Notes: generated by a model not told the origin, from the letters alone. 64,000 nt of DNA from Lucinisca nassula (GCA_963580285.1 OY757010.1:72754738-72818737), one strand, 5' to 3'. Positions 12,801 to 27,800 are shown, counted from the first letter of the stretch. Made by a program: numbers and translations.

Positions 12801-15800
12801 CATGATTGGCAGGATTGATGTAGGTGACCATTTGCAGTTGCTACATGCTAAATATCTAATCTCTGGGCCCTGTGGTTTCAGAGTAGAAGATTCTTGAAGC
12901 TTTTTCCATTAGGAGTCTATGGGGGTAAGGGGCCACGGGCATGGCCCATTTGGACCCCAGGGGCATGATTGGCAGGATTTATGTAGGTGAACACTTGACA
13001 TTGTTACAAGCTAAATATCTAAGCTCTGGGCCCTGTGATTTCAGAGAAGAAGATTTTTGAAGCTTTTTTTCCATTATGAGTCTATGGGAGCTAAGAGGGT
13101 CCGAGTTTGGCCCTTTTGGATCCCAGGAATTATGCAGAAATTATGCAGGTGACCACTTGCCGTTGCTACCTGCTAAATATCTAAGCTCTGGGCCCTGTGC
13201 TTTCAGGGAAGAAGATTTTTGAAGCTTTTTTTTTTCCATTATGAATCTATGGGATTTATGTAGGTGACCACTTGTCGTTGTTACATGGTAAATATCTAAG
13301 CTCTGGGCCCTGTGGTTTCAGAGAAGAAGATTTTTGAAGCTTTTTTCCATTATGAGTCTATGGGAGCAAAGGGGCCCCGGTGTGTGGCCCATTTGGAACC
13401 CAGGGGCATGATTGGCAGGAATTATGTATGTGACCACTTGCCGTTGCTACATACTAAATATCTAAGCTCTGGGCCCTTAGGTTTCAGGGAAGAAGATTTT
13501 TGAAGCTTTTTTTCCCATTATGAGTCTATGGGAGCTAAGGGGCCCTGGGGCGTGGCCCATTTGGACCCCAGGGGCATGATTGGCAGGATTTATGTAGTTT
13601 ACCACTTGCCGTTGTTACATGCTAAGTATCTGAGCTCTGTGGTTTCAGAGAAGAAGCTTTTTTTCCATTATTAGTCTATAGGAGCTTAGGGGCCCTGGGG
13701 CGTGGCCGTTTGGACCCCAGGGGCATGATTGGCAGGAATTATGTAGGTGACCACTTGCCGTTGCTACATGCTAAATATCTAAGCTCTGGGCCCTGTGGTT
13801 TCAGAGAAGAAGATTTTTGAAGCTTTTTTCCATTATGAATCTATGGGTGCGAAGGGGCCCCGGGGCGTGACCCATTTGGAACCAAAGGGCATGAATGGCA
13901 GGAATTATGTAGGTGACCACTTGCCGTTGCTACATGCTAAATATCTTAGCTCTGGGCCCTTAGGTTTCAGAGAAGAAGATTTTTGAAGCTTTTTTTTCAA
14001 TTATGAGTCTTTAGGATTTAAGGGGCCCCGGGGTGTGGCCAATTTGAACCCCAGGGGCAAGATTGGCAGGAATTATGAAGGTGACCACTTGCTGTTGCTA
14101 CATGGTAAATATCTAAGCTCTGGGCCCTGTGGTTTCAGAGAAGAAGATTTTTGAAGCTTTTTTTCCATTATGAGTCTATGGGAGCGAAGGGGCCCCGGGG
14201 CGTGGCCCATTTTGAACCCAGGGGCATGAATGGCAGGAATTATGTAGGTGAACACTTGCCATCTTACATGCTAAATATCTAAGCTCTGGGCCCTGTGGTT
14301 TCAGAGAAGAAGATTTTTGAAGCGTTTTTCCATTATGAGTCTATGGGAGCGAAGGGGCCCCGGGGCGTGGCCCATTTGGCACCCAGGGGCATGATTGGCA
14401 GGAATTATGTAGTTGACCACTTGCCCTTGCTACATGCTAAATATCTAAGCTCTGGGCCCTGTGGTTTCAGAGAAGAAGATTTTTAAAAATTTTCCCTTTA
14501 TAAGTCTATGGGAGCTATATGTTGCCATGGCAACCAGAATTCCAATCAGATCAGCCCAAAAACCTTATGCAGCCTTTCCCCCTACCTGATGATGCTTCAC
14601 ATGAAATTTGATCAAGATTGGCCATGGGGTATTAGAGATATACTTATTTGAAATTGTTTACTGACGCACGCACGCACGCACGCACACACAGACGCACAGA
14701 CGCATGCACGCACACACAACGGACGACGGACAAAAAGTGATCCCAAAAGCTCACCTCGTCACTACGTGACAGGTGAGCTAAAAAAAAATTAGGATGAAAA
14801 ATTGTGATATTTTGCTTATTTTTGCTGAAAATATAGATCCTTCAGGAGCAGACAGATATTGGTCTAGAAGCCTCCCTGGGGTAGTGGTTGTGCTACTCGC
14901 CTTGTAAACCAGATCTAACAAGTACCCACAACCTACATTTTAAAGCAAAAATAAGACACCCCAGTTTTACTTTATAAAAGTGGGGTTCAATGGGGGTCAG
15001 AATTATATAGGCATGTTTTTGTGATGAAGAACAGACACACCTTGACCAGTGGTTTTGTAGTGGTTGTAAAAAATCTCCCTATCCTTCATAAGATTTTCTA
15101 GTCCTTTGGGTTTATTGATTCTATTAATGGAATTTTGAAAATATCACTGATGAGGCATTATTGGCCAAAACTAGCTTGTCTGGTCCCAGAAAAAAAACTA
15201 AAACACCACAATATTCAATTCAATCATGTATTCTTTGCTTCCAAAGGATAAACGTTCTTATGGAACATATTTTACAAAAATATTTTTGTAACAACCTTTG
15301 AGTGATGAACTTCATTTGATATGAACCTATTACATGAAATGATTGACTGACATGATGATGGTTACTATACAAGGGCTTATTGATATGTTGTGAGCCTCGT
15401 ATTGAAGGCGGTATGCAGGGATGTTCTTTTTAGTCCTACTTTTCTCTGACTATATAGGGCCATGTACCCAAGGACTGGTCTTATTTGGTCAGTTTAAATC
15501 GACGAGGTAGCACTCTAACATTAACAAGACAAGCAGGTTTTGAATGAATAAAATAGGTGAAAGAGCAGTGATTTAATATTTGCATAAAAAGTTTTAACAC
15601 CTAAAGGTAGCCACACTGATATGGTAGCAACACTAGGGAAAGAGGCTCCTTCATATGCTACAATAAAAAGGTGGGTGGCGGAATTTAAGCACGGCATACA
15701 GAGCCTTGAGGATGACCTCCGTCCTGGAAGGCCTGTCAATGTTGCAACCCCAGAAATGGTCAATAAAACCCATGGTATTGTTATGACTGACAGACAAGTC

Positions 15801-18800
15801 ACAAAAAGATACACAGCCAGCAGAGTTGGCATTTCACAGGAAAGAGTACATTCGATTCTGACAGAAGATCTTTCAATGAGAAAGCTTTCTGCTCGATGGG
15901 TACCAAGACTTCTGACAGTTAATCAGAAGCATACCAGGCACACATTATCGCATGCTAATCTTAACCTTTTTGAGGAAGATCCTGCCAATGTTTTTCAGAG
16001 ATTTGTCATTAGGGACGAAACATGGGTCTATCATTTTACTCCAGAGGCCACAAAACAATCAAAACAAGCATCCTTGCTCACCCCCACCAAAGACAGCAAA
16101 GACTGTCCCATCAGCTGGGAAGGTTATGGCATCGGTTTTCTGGGATACATATAGTATTCTGCTAATAGATTATCTCTAAAAGGTATAAACAATCAATGGC
16201 ACATACTATGCTTCACTTCTGATGCAGTTAGGGGGAAATATGAACTTAAGCACCGCGGAAAGCTCAATAAAGGTGTTGTTCCATCAGGACAATGCTCCTG
16301 TTCACAAGTCTGTCATTGCTGTGGCTGCCATTCATGATTGTGGCTTTAAACTGATTGAGCATCCACCTTAGTCGCCTGATCTCACTCCATCAGACTTTCA
16401 TTTATTTCCAAAACTGGAAACAGCTATTTCAGACATCCACTTTCAGTCGGATGATGATGTCATATATGCAGTGTTCTATAAAAAGTGGCAATGAGGCCTT
16501 AAACACCGCTGGCAAAAGTGTATAGCTACTGAAGGGGATTATGTTGAAAAATAATACCATATGTCCGACAAAATTCCAATCCTTCAATATGTGGCTCACA
16601 ACATATAAATTAGCCCTCGTACATGCATATCTTATTTGTGTGTTTGAAATTTATAAATAAACAAGAATCTTATTTGTGCGTTTGAAATTTAAAAATAAAC
16701 AAGAATCTTATTTGTGTGTTTGAAATTTAAAAATAAACAAGAATCTTATTTGTGTGTTTGAAATTTAAAAATAAACAAGAATATTATTTGTGTGCTTGAA
16801 ATTTAAAAATAAACAAGAATCTTATTTGTGTGTTTGAAATTTAAAAATAAACAAGAATATTATTTGTGTGTTTGAAATTTAAAAATAAACAAGAATCTAA
16901 TTTGTGCGTTTGAAATTTAAAAATAAACAAGAATATTATTTGTGTGTTTGAAGTTTAAAAATAAACAAGAATCTTATTTGTGCATTTGAAATTTAAAAAT
17001 AAACAAGAATCTTATTTGTGCATTTGAAATTTAAAAATAAACAAGAATCTTATTTGTGTGTTTGAAATTTAAAAATAAACAAGAATTCCACTGAAGGCTA
17101 TGTCGCGCTTATGTGGGCAAAATCCCAATTAGAACATATTGTTAGACAGAATTTAAATAATTACATATATAATGGTAAGATAAGCATTCACAGATACAAG
17201 ATTGAATATGGTATTAAACCTATAAGTTTGCATTGTCTTACAAATATACTTAACTACATTTTGACAAAGTCACTGAGATATAACATAAAAGCCATGCTGA
17301 TGTGTGGACTCTTGTATTTTGGTATGCATCTCTAAAAGAGAGTGAGTAAGAAGTTTCATTGCTTTAACCTTAAAAGCTCTTAACAGATTGTATATTAGTG
17401 GACTCTTCCATTGCTATACGGTGTACAAGTATGAGCCTTGGTAAAATGTGGTGAGAGTTTCTTTTCTAGTATCTGCATGCTTGCAATTAATTGTGTGCTA
17501 TCTCCTAAGTGCTTATATTGCATGCAGTCAAACTTCAATGACTTGAACACTTTTGGGACCATGAAAACTTGTTCAAGTTAGAGGTAGACCATAGTTCAAG
17601 CGACTGAGCATAAGGTCAGGTCTGACAGCATGATTAAGGTTAATAAGGAATTCTACAAAGTGTTTCATTCTGAATACTGGTGGCCAGTTTGTTAGTGACT
17701 TTAACCCTTGTCTTGCTGAGCCCAGATATGCCTTATCTTTGAAACAATGTAGATCCAGATCAGATGGCTTCTGAAGAAGCCATCTGATCAGGATCTTCAT
17801 TGTTTGACATCCAGTTTATGAACTTGCTGCAGTAATTTGCATCAAGTAATGTGATTGGCTGATAATCAGTAGTGGGTGTGACATATTTAAATATTCAGCA
17901 GGACAAGGGTTAACAAGCTTATAAAAGCAAACTTGTTAGAAATTGATCTTGCACAAGAAGACAACAAGTTCAAATTGGAAGAACAATAATTTACCATTAA
18001 GTTTTCCTCCTCTTCAAATGCTTTACTGATAGGACTAGATGGCCCTGGTTTGGTGTTGTCAAGGACGTTTAATAGAAAATTTGATGGAGGTAGATATTCC
18101 ATTCCACTCTCTGGAAAGACACAAATAAACACAAGTCAAGATTTAAATTTATGCTTTATAACAGTTATGGTATGAATACATAATTAGACAAAGCTCTGGA
18201 AATCTTCAGGAGATTTTTACAAGCTGCAACAGGACATAGATCTTTAAGAACACAGGTGAACGACCAGTGAAGACTCAGACCAGATCAGTTGTCACTGTTT
18301 GCATTGCATTACCTTTCTATGTTCAGTGGAACCAAAACATCAATATGTTTGCTAACTATTGTAAGTCTAATGGGAATCTGATTGAGCCAGAGCATTAAAA
18401 ACTAGAGAAAGCGACAAGTGGGTCACGTATACCCCCAGCTAGCGTCACCCTCTGATATATCTTTCAAGCTTGTATGTAATATGAATGAAGTCAAGAAGCT
18501 ATTAGAATCTATAAATGTGCTTGTAAAAGCTAAACCAAACATAGAATTTCTAAATGGACCAAGGGAGTGAGGGCATCAAATAGAACATACAGGCATCTAT
18601 AAACTTTGACATAAAACTTTAACCAAATGTAAAATTTCTAAGTCCGTGACCTTGAGGTCAAGGTCACTGTGGGTGGGTTAGGGACATGCATCATGAAATC
18701 ATTTATCAAACATGAAGAAGAGAACCTAACATGTAGTTACTGAGATATCAGCCATGAAAAAGGTTTAACACAAAACTTAAACGTAAAAGTAGATGAACAG

Positions 18801-21800
18801 ACAGACAGCCCACCCAGGGGCTTGACCCAGAGGCTTAGATATTCCATATGAAAGGTAATGCTATAGAGATATCCTTTACCAAACATGAAGAGAATCTAAC
18901 ATGTGGTTACAGAGATATCAGCAATGGAAAAGGTTTAACACAAAACTTTGACATAAAATTAGATGAACAGACAGACAGCCCACCCAGGGGTTTGACCCAG
19001 GGGCTTAGATATTCCATATGAAAGGTAATGTTATAGAGATATCCTTTACCAAACATGAAGAGAATCTAACATGTGGTTACAGAGATATCAGCAATGAAAA
19101 AGGTTTAACACAAAACTTTGACGTAAATGTAGATGAACAGACAGACGGACAGACAGACATCCCACCCAGGGGCTTGACCCAGGGGCTTAGTTATTCCATA
19201 TGAAAGGTAATGCTATAGAAATATCCTGTACCAAATATGAAGAGAATCCAACCTGTGGTTACAGAGATATGAGCAATCAAAAAGGTTTACCGCAAAACTT
19301 TGACGTAAAGGTTGACAAACGATTGAATGAATATACAAACGAACCAACAAATATACGAACCAACCAACCAACGGACGGAAAGACAAAAACTATATACCTC
19401 CTGACATACTTCGTATGCCGGGGGTATAATAACTTACAACCCTAGTTATGACCCAACAAAGACACAGATTAGCCTATGTATTCACAATTTGCCCATTCTT
19501 CCCACAGTAATTATTCACCATTTGGGGGTTAATTGTAAGTTTCACAACTGACCCCCAAACAGTGAATTATTAGCAACACTTCACTGCAAGAGCTAAAAAA
19601 TATTTCTTAAGGGGAACGGGAACACTTGGCAGATTGTTCTGCCATTTTTCAAAGCGAGACAACTTTCAGGACTTCCTGTTCGCTTTTCTATAAGCCATAT
19701 CCCACCAAACAAGGGTCTACTCTTGAAGGAAAGAATTTGCTCCTGAGGAGCAATTTCTTTCCTTTAACCCTTTCCCACTCAGATACATGTTTTTACGTGT
19801 CTGCAACCCCCCACCTCCCATTTTAAGCCTCAGAAACACCTAAAATCTGCGTTTCTACCCCTTCCCCGTGGTAGTTATGTTTGCTTTAGGATTTGTTGGG
19901 CAAAAAAGTGACCTGTTTTTTCGCACACCTCCCCACTAAAAATATTCTGGAGGGGATTGAAGGGGGGGGGAGCCCCCCCCCCCCCAACCCCCCTCACATC
20001 CTGAAAAATTTTGGGTGTATGGCCCAACCGCCCGCTAAAATTTATATCTGGGAACAAAAATGCCTAAAAAATTGATGCTGATAAAACATGCTGCAAACAG
20101 TGAAAATGGCCAGTGCCAAACACCTTAATTGTACTCTTAGTCATTAGGTCTCTCACCGCCGTAGGTTTGAGCCTCACTCGGGCCACGTGTGAGACGCCAA
20201 GTTCTGCAACGGAAGGTCAGGTGGTTTTTCTCCGGGTACTCCGGTTTTCGCCCACCTCTAATTAACGATCGGCTCGATATGAGTGAAATAATCTTGAAAG
20301 GGCCGTAAAACCCAAACCAAAACACCTTAATTGTTGCCTTGACAGATGTGTGAAGATTAAAATTTGGTCAAAAATTCATGTGAAAACACACTTTTTGCCA
20401 ACTTTGAGATGCCCCCTCTTTATTTACCATGACAACAATGATCAAGTCATGAAAGGTTGCATTTGAAAGGCTACTGCCCAATGAACATTCATACCGAGTT
20501 TGGTGTAAAACAGACCATCCATTATGAAACAATTGGCTAGTTGAAGTTGCTGTCAGGTGCAACACTGTGAAAATTAGCGAAATTCACAAAATCCCTGAGC
20601 GGTAAAGTGTAAAGAGTTGTCCTCTATTGACATGGGAGATAAAAATACTTTTGAGGAGTTGCCTCCCCTGAAGGTGTATCTGTTCCCTTTAAATGAAAAA
20701 ACATTTCTTAAATGAACAAACCAACAAATCACCAAATAAGTCTCATGTATGAGAATGCTTAGTGTGCCCTGAGTGCTGACAGTTCTTGTTGTGTGCTACA
20801 TATACATGGTGAGAGCTAGGGACTTACTTCCCTTTTCACATGTCCTGATGAATGCATGTCATTTGACGTGTCACCTGTAATAAATTCTGATTCAGATTCA
20901 GTGTACATTTCACTATTCAAAGAATATTTACCTGAGCATAAAAATTTCATAATGGCTTCAGTTCCTGAGTTGCAGACATCTGAAAAAAAAAAATTCATAC
21001 AAAATAAATTTTCATTACAAGTATAAGGTACCTTATTTATCATACGTACTTGCACAGACAGGTCTGTGCAAAAAATGTATATCCGAATAAAGATGCAGCA
21101 GAGCTTGGTGTCTCATAAGTCTTCAAAGGTTTGCCACTCATCCAGCTATTTCAGACACAACATCAGGGGCCAGTTGTTCAAAGCACTGTTAGCTTAACGA
21201 GCTCGTTAGTGGTCATATTGTTAACTGTTCTAGCAAGTACAATATCGTAAATTTTGGTATTTTTGCTGAAAAAATGTGAGCAGCTTTTGCGTCCGCAAAA
21301 GCTGCTCTTATTTTTTCAGCAAAAAATTCAGCATATTTGCCATATTTAATGATCAAAGTTTTAGCGATATGTTAACTAACGACATCGTTTGTTTTGAACA
21401 ACTGGCCCCTGGTGGTAAATTATACTACATGTAGTTCAAACTTTACAGCAAGTATGGTAAGGATTGGATGTGTCCAAATACTCAGGGTAAATATGCTAAG
21501 TTTCTTGGTGCCTTGTTTTCTAGGTGGACTGTGACCTGACAGTGTGAGAATTTTCCTGGACGTCTTTGAATTTTTCATATTTATGGAAATTTTGAACAAC
21601 AACATTCCACTAGTATATGCGAGTTCACTAGTTTCTGCAGTTTTTACAACTTTGGAAGCTGCAATCAAAAGAAGATACAGTAGAACTTCAATGGTGTCAA
21701 CAGCTTTGGGACCATAAAATTTGCTTGAGACAAAGATAGTTTGAGTCAGTGAGGGTTATTCATAGCACTGGGCTAAAAGGCATTATGGAAATATATCAGA

Positions 21801-24800
21801 TATATTTCCCCAATGTTCAATAAAATAATGGTGTGTTGTGTCTACACCCCAACCTCTTTATAACACTATTGTTGGGATCCAAAGCAGAAACTGTGTTATA
21901 TGCAAACAAAAATGTGTAGATTATATAGAACAAGAATTCTGCCGAAGGCGATGTCGCGCCTTTGGGGGCGTAAATTCACCAAACCATGACATCTAGGCCA
22001 AGGTCAAACATAGATGCTTGCATAAAAGTTGTCATTCTTAAATGCAAGCTTGTACTAAGTATCATTAATGAAGTTCAAATAATTCTTGAGAAATGAACTT
22101 AACCATTAGGGTGAACGCTAGGGTGGTCGCAATATTTTACAAAATCAGATAACCATGAAATATAGGTCAAGGTCAAATATGGATGCTTGCATTTAAGTTG
22201 CCATCCGGACATACAAGTTTGTACCAAGTATCATTAATGAAGCTCTTATAGTCATTGAGAAATAACTTGACCATTAGGGTGAACGCTAGGGTGGTCACAA
22301 TATTTTACAAGGTCAGTGAACCATAAAATATAGGTCAAGGTCAAATATGGATGCTTTCATTTAAGTTGCCATCCTGAGATACAAGTTTGTACCAAGTATC
22401 ATTAATGAAGCTCTTATAGTTCTTGAGAAATAAACTTGACCATTAGGGTGAACGCTAGGGTGGTCGCAATATTTTACAAAGTCAGTGAACCATGAAATTT
22501 AGGTCAAGGTCAAATATGGATGCTTGCATTTAAGTTGCCATCCCCAGATTCAAGTTTGTACCAAATATCATTAATGAAGCTCTTATAGTTCTTGAGATAT
22601 AAACTTGACCATTAGGGTGAACGCTGGAATGGTCGCAAATGTTGACGCCTTAACATATGGAGGGACGAATGGACGGAAAACCAGGCGCCTATATCACGCC
22701 ATGCTAATAGCAGGTGCGACAAAAATGACCATTTATGGTCATTTTTTTTTCTATATTACCTATACATTTTTGGGATCATAAGATAAATAAGATGCCTGGT
22801 CAAAAAGTAAAAATTACTTGAAGTAGTTGCTTCCCGAACTAGTTTTCCAACATACCCATTTACCTTGAAGTATTCAGATTCCTTACCATACTAGTTCTTA
22901 ACCCTTCTCTTGCTGAATATTCATTTAAGCCACACCCATTTCTGTCTATTAACCAATCAAATTAATTGATGTAATTTATTGCTACAAATTCATAAACTGA
23001 ATGCTAGACAGTGTAGATCCTGATCAGATGGCTTCTTCAGAAGCCATCTGATCTGGATCTTTTTTTTTTTTTTTGGTTTGGGTTTTACGGCCCTTTCAAG
23101 ATTATTTCACTCATATCGAGCCGATCGTTAATCAGAGGTGGGCGAAAACCGGAGTACCCGGAGAAAAACCACCTGACCTTCCGTTGCAGAACTTGGCGTC
23201 TCACACGTGGCCCGAGCGAGGCTCGAACCTACGGCGGTGAGAGACCTAATGACTAAGAGTTGATCTGGATCTACACTGTTTGCAAAGATAGGGGTTGTCG
23301 TGAACAGCAAGATAAGGGTTAATTTTTATCAAGGACAATTTAGTACCCAGTGTTGTGTCCAAAAAAAGCTGGATGAATGGCAAACAATGAAGACCATGAT
23401 GAGATTCCGCATTCTGCTAAGTCACATCGGGGTTTCCACTATTTGGTTAGAGCCGTCTGTCCGAATACATATGGTAAAATGGTTATCAGTTCTAAATCAA
23501 GGACATATGCAGTAAATAGTGTGAGTCAAAAGAATGAATACAATTAAACTTGACTGTACTTTGACAGGGATATTTCTCTGCAATGAAAGACACTGGTACA
23601 CCACAATCTCATTATAACACTGTTCGTTATAACACAGTTTTGGATATAAATATGTTTTATAAAAGGATTATCCTTTGGAAGCAAGGAATACACCACAGAA
23701 CAGAAAAATATGGAGTTTACATGTTTTCTGGGCCAGACTAGCTAGTTTCGGCCAATTAGGCCTCATCAGTGACCCTCAGCTATTTTCGAAATTCCACAAT
23801 GGAATCAATGATCCCAAAGGACAAGAAAATATAATCTACACTATGATGTAGGGCAGGGAGACATTTTACAGCCGCCACACATTCCCACACAACAGCTGTA
23901 GTGAAGTTAAAAGTTGCATTTAAGTTGCCATCCCGAGATTCCAGTTTGTACCACTGTTAACACTGTTTCAAGATGGATCCCAAAAATGTACAGATTATAT
24001 AGAAAAATGACCATAAATGGTCATTTTTCTATATAATCTATACATTTTTGTATGGATATAAGACATTTGCTTAACTAACACGATTTATGCTTTGGATCCC
24101 AACAATAGTGTTATAAAGAGGTTGGGATGTAGCTATAAACAGACAATAGAGTAATTACCACTTGGAGGGTATGTGATTTCGTCAGCATCAACCATTAGTG
24201 TTTCCAACGTTCTCACATTGCACAAATGCCGCGGCAGGGCTTTGAGCCTGTTTTCTCTGATGTCCAGCATCCGTAAACATTTCATACTGCATAATGATGT
24301 TGGTAGTTCTTTTAATCTGTTGCCTGAAAGTGTCAACACTTTATACAGTATGAAGTCTAGTTATAGTTTTACTTGGAAAAACACACAGATTTGATATACC
24401 ACTATCATGCAATGCCTTCCTAATATTCATTTTACAATACATGTATATGCTTAAACCACTTTATAACACTGTTCATTTAAATATGGTTTAACCTTTAGCA
24501 TGCTGTAGGCGCATTCGTGCGCCCGTGAAAATGTAATGGCGCCACGCTGTAGGCGCAATCGTGCGCCGAAATTGACTGGTGTGCTTGGTGCGACTCATAG
24601 AAAAGGAGGAACTCTCGTTTTTCGGTGCGGTTTGGCATTTCAGTATCAAATAACATCCGGGCATCGATGAAAAAAAAAAACTTGCCGTTTCGATGTTTTT
24701 GGATGGATTTTCTTCGGGTTTTCTGGGTAAGGATGCAATTTTTTTGAGGAAATCGCTACTTTTTGACGAACTTGATCTAATCGAGCCCAAAATACGCTCT

Positions 24801-27800
24801 GAAAGGGTGTTTTAAACGAATTTTGACTCAGTCAGCTGAGTGACAGTAGGCTACTTTCGTTTTCCATATGCTTTGAATGGTGGAGAAATCAAGAAAAATA
24901 CGGGTTTTTGCGTGTTAAAAGTTGCTGAAAATGGTAGTATTTGATAAAAACAATTCAGCGGGACGGAGTATCGATAAAAAAATTAATTCAGCAGGGTAAA
25001 GGTTAAAGATGGATCTCAAAAATGTATAGATTATATATAAATGGTCATTTTTCTATTTATCATATGATGTTGGCCCCCGCCCATTGGGGATTGAAGAAAT
25101 AAATGGGCTGCATGATGCATCCACGCAGAGCTGAAACCAACTGCATATGAATACTGGTAAACCGCTCAGAGGATCTAAGCCTGCCCAGGTAAAGTGGTGC
25201 GAGTTGGACTGTCCATGCTTATAAACCCTATTGGTTTCATTGGGCAATAGGGCTTTTTTTTTCCATTTTTGTTGCATGGCAACCAAAGTTCTGCAAGGAA
25301 TGGAATTCTTTGAACAACTTTAAAAGAAGACTACCAAAGGATGATTTCTGTCAAGTTTGATTTGATATCCATTCAGTGGTTTAAAAGGAGACGTCTTTTA
25401 AAGAAATTGTGAGTAAATGCACAGATGGATGGATGGACGACAGATGGTTGCCAATCACAATAGCTTCCCTGGAGCCTAAATTCTATTACATCTACATAAT
25501 CATCACTTAATCATACATCACATGAACAAGTTTGTAAAATGAACACACACCTAAGCCACATTTTATATAAAGAAAACTGGGGTTTACGGGGTATACACCT
25601 TTTTCTTATTTCTGCTCAATGGCATAGGTTGTGGGTACTCGTTAGAACTGCCTCAATGAGGCGGTTCTAACGAACACTCACAACCTATGTTTGCAGTATA
25701 AATAAGAAAAAATATCACGGATTTTCATCAGAAAAGTAGCCATTTTGAAAATATGATAAAATGCACTATGTCGCATGAGTTTTTTTTTGAAATGGGTGTT
25801 TGAGCCATTGGATTTGAAAATTTTTACTGTTATTGATCTTCCCTATTCTAATTTCAGTACACCTAAGAATCTTTCCAAAATATACAAATGTCTACCTTTT
25901 AAATGAAGTGTTTGTAACCTGTGTAAAAGACCAATAGAGTTGGGTAGTTTTGAAAGTTTGTTGTTTTCCAAATTCAGCACCTGAAATACAAAATACATTT
26001 CTGACATACAAATATACAATTCTAACACAGCACTCTTAAGCCGAATGGGAACACCAGGCAGATTTTTCCCGCCATTTTTCAAAGGGAGACAACTTTCGGG
26101 ACTTCCTGTTCACTTTTCTGTAAGCCCTGTCCCACTGAAAAAGGGGTCTACTCTTAAAGGAAAGAATTTGCTCCTGAGGAGCAAATTCTTTCCTTTAAGA
26201 GTTGACCCCTTTTGACATGGAAGAAAAAAATACTTTTGCATGATTTGCCTCCCCTGAAGGTGTTCCCATTCCCCTTAAAGTCAAAAACTGCAGTTTAATG
26301 ACATCAGTCTCAGATTCTATGACATTAGATGGCAAAAACCTTATTTTCTTGTATAAAAACAATATAAAAGGACATAAATGTGTGTGTGATGCAGTCAATA
26401 ATTTGGACTGGATTTCTTCCAACAATGGCAAAAGGCTGGAATAGTTATGGCCCTTTGTCAGAATGTATGTCTTGTGATGGTAAGTATGTGTGTGAAATTT
26501 CATGAGAGTAGGGCAAAAAAAGTTATGACTGAGGTTAAGTTTTTTGGTTAAGGCGTGACAAACACATGGAAAAAAGCAATATAGTTATGGCCCTTTGTCA
26601 ATATGTAGATCTTGCAATGCTAAGTATGTGTGTAAGGTTTCATGAGAGAAGAGCAAATAGTTTTGAACTTATGACCAAGGATAAGTTTTTTTGGTTATGG
26701 CGTGAGAAACACACAGAAAAAACAACATAGTTATGGCTCTTTGTCAGAATGTAGGTCTTGTGATGGTAAGTATGTGTGTGAAGGTACAAATACTTTTCAA
26801 GTTATGATAGAGGTTAAATTGTTTTGGCTAAGGCATGACAAACACAAGGACAAAAGCAATATAGTTATGGCCTTTGTTCAGAATGTAGGTTGTGATGGTA
26901 AGTATGTGTGTAAAGTTTCATGAGAGTAGGGCAAATACTTTTGAAGTAATGACCAAGGTTATAGTTTTTGGTTAAGGCATGACAAACACATGGTCAAAAG
27001 CAATATAGGTATGGTCCTTTGTCAGAATGTAGGTTGTGATGGTAAGTATGTGTGTAAAGTTTCATAAGAGTAGGGAAAATACTTTTGAAGTAATGACCAA
27101 GGTTAAGTTTTTTTATTAAGGCATGACAAACACATGGACAAAAGCAATATAGTTATGGCCCTTTGTCAGAATGTAGGTTGTGATGGTAAGTATGTGTGTG
27201 AAGTTTAATGAGAGTAGGGGAAATACTTTTAAAGTTATGACCGAGGTTAAGTTTTTTGGTTAAGGCATGACAAACACATAAACAAAAGCAATATAGTTAT
27301 GGCCCTTTGTCAGAATGTAGGTCTTGTGATGGTAAGTATGCGTGTGAAGTGTCACAATAGTAGGGCTAAAAGGTTTTGAAGTTGTGACGGAGGTTAAGGT
27401 TTTTGGTACTGGCATGATAAATAGATCTAACTGACAGGGTAATCACTATAGGGCACTCACACTACTGTGTAGGGTGTGTGGGGCCCTAAAAAGAGGAAGA
27501 ATGACTGTAGAAAATCTTTCCTGATCCATCTCCACCAAAGAATGTTGCCAGACCCAGTTGAGTTCAAACCTTCTGATCACCTGTAGTTCAAATATGTTCT
27601 ATAAATTATCCTTTGGAAGCAACGAATACATCACAGAACTGGAAAATATGAAGTGTACATGTTTTCTGGGTCAGACCAGCTAGTCTCGGCCAACCATGCC
27701 TCATCAGTGACCCTCAAATATTTTCAAACCTTCTGATCACCATGGTTCAAGGTACAATTTCAGTAGGGTACGGGGCCTACCTGTAAGCTTTCCAGCTCTC

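Larger units (their letters stand above)
19609..20700. mobile_element. MITE family M, split by a nested insertion
   Basis: The left part (19609-19765) and right part (20617-20700) match the ~240-bp palindromic family M (26035-26278): 'gggaacacttggcag', CTCCTGAGGAG hairpin, then TGCCTCCCCTGAAGGTG. About 850 bp lies between them. Confidence 0.75.

Noticed and set aside
12377..14486. Repeated open frames beginning MVSEKKIFEAFFHYES in the family A core (also at 53257-53523)
   Set aside because: The unit is about 165 bp, so any open stretch recurs in frame. Frames break at indels in most units, codon changes are not biased to silent sites, and there is no recognisable domain.
11820..14510. CRISPR-like spaced repeats
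   Set aside because: Units are contiguous and about 165 bp with no unique spacers, and the context is a eukaryotic genome.
15521..15832. 103-codon minus frame
   Set aside because: It is the antisense shadow of the mariner transposase.
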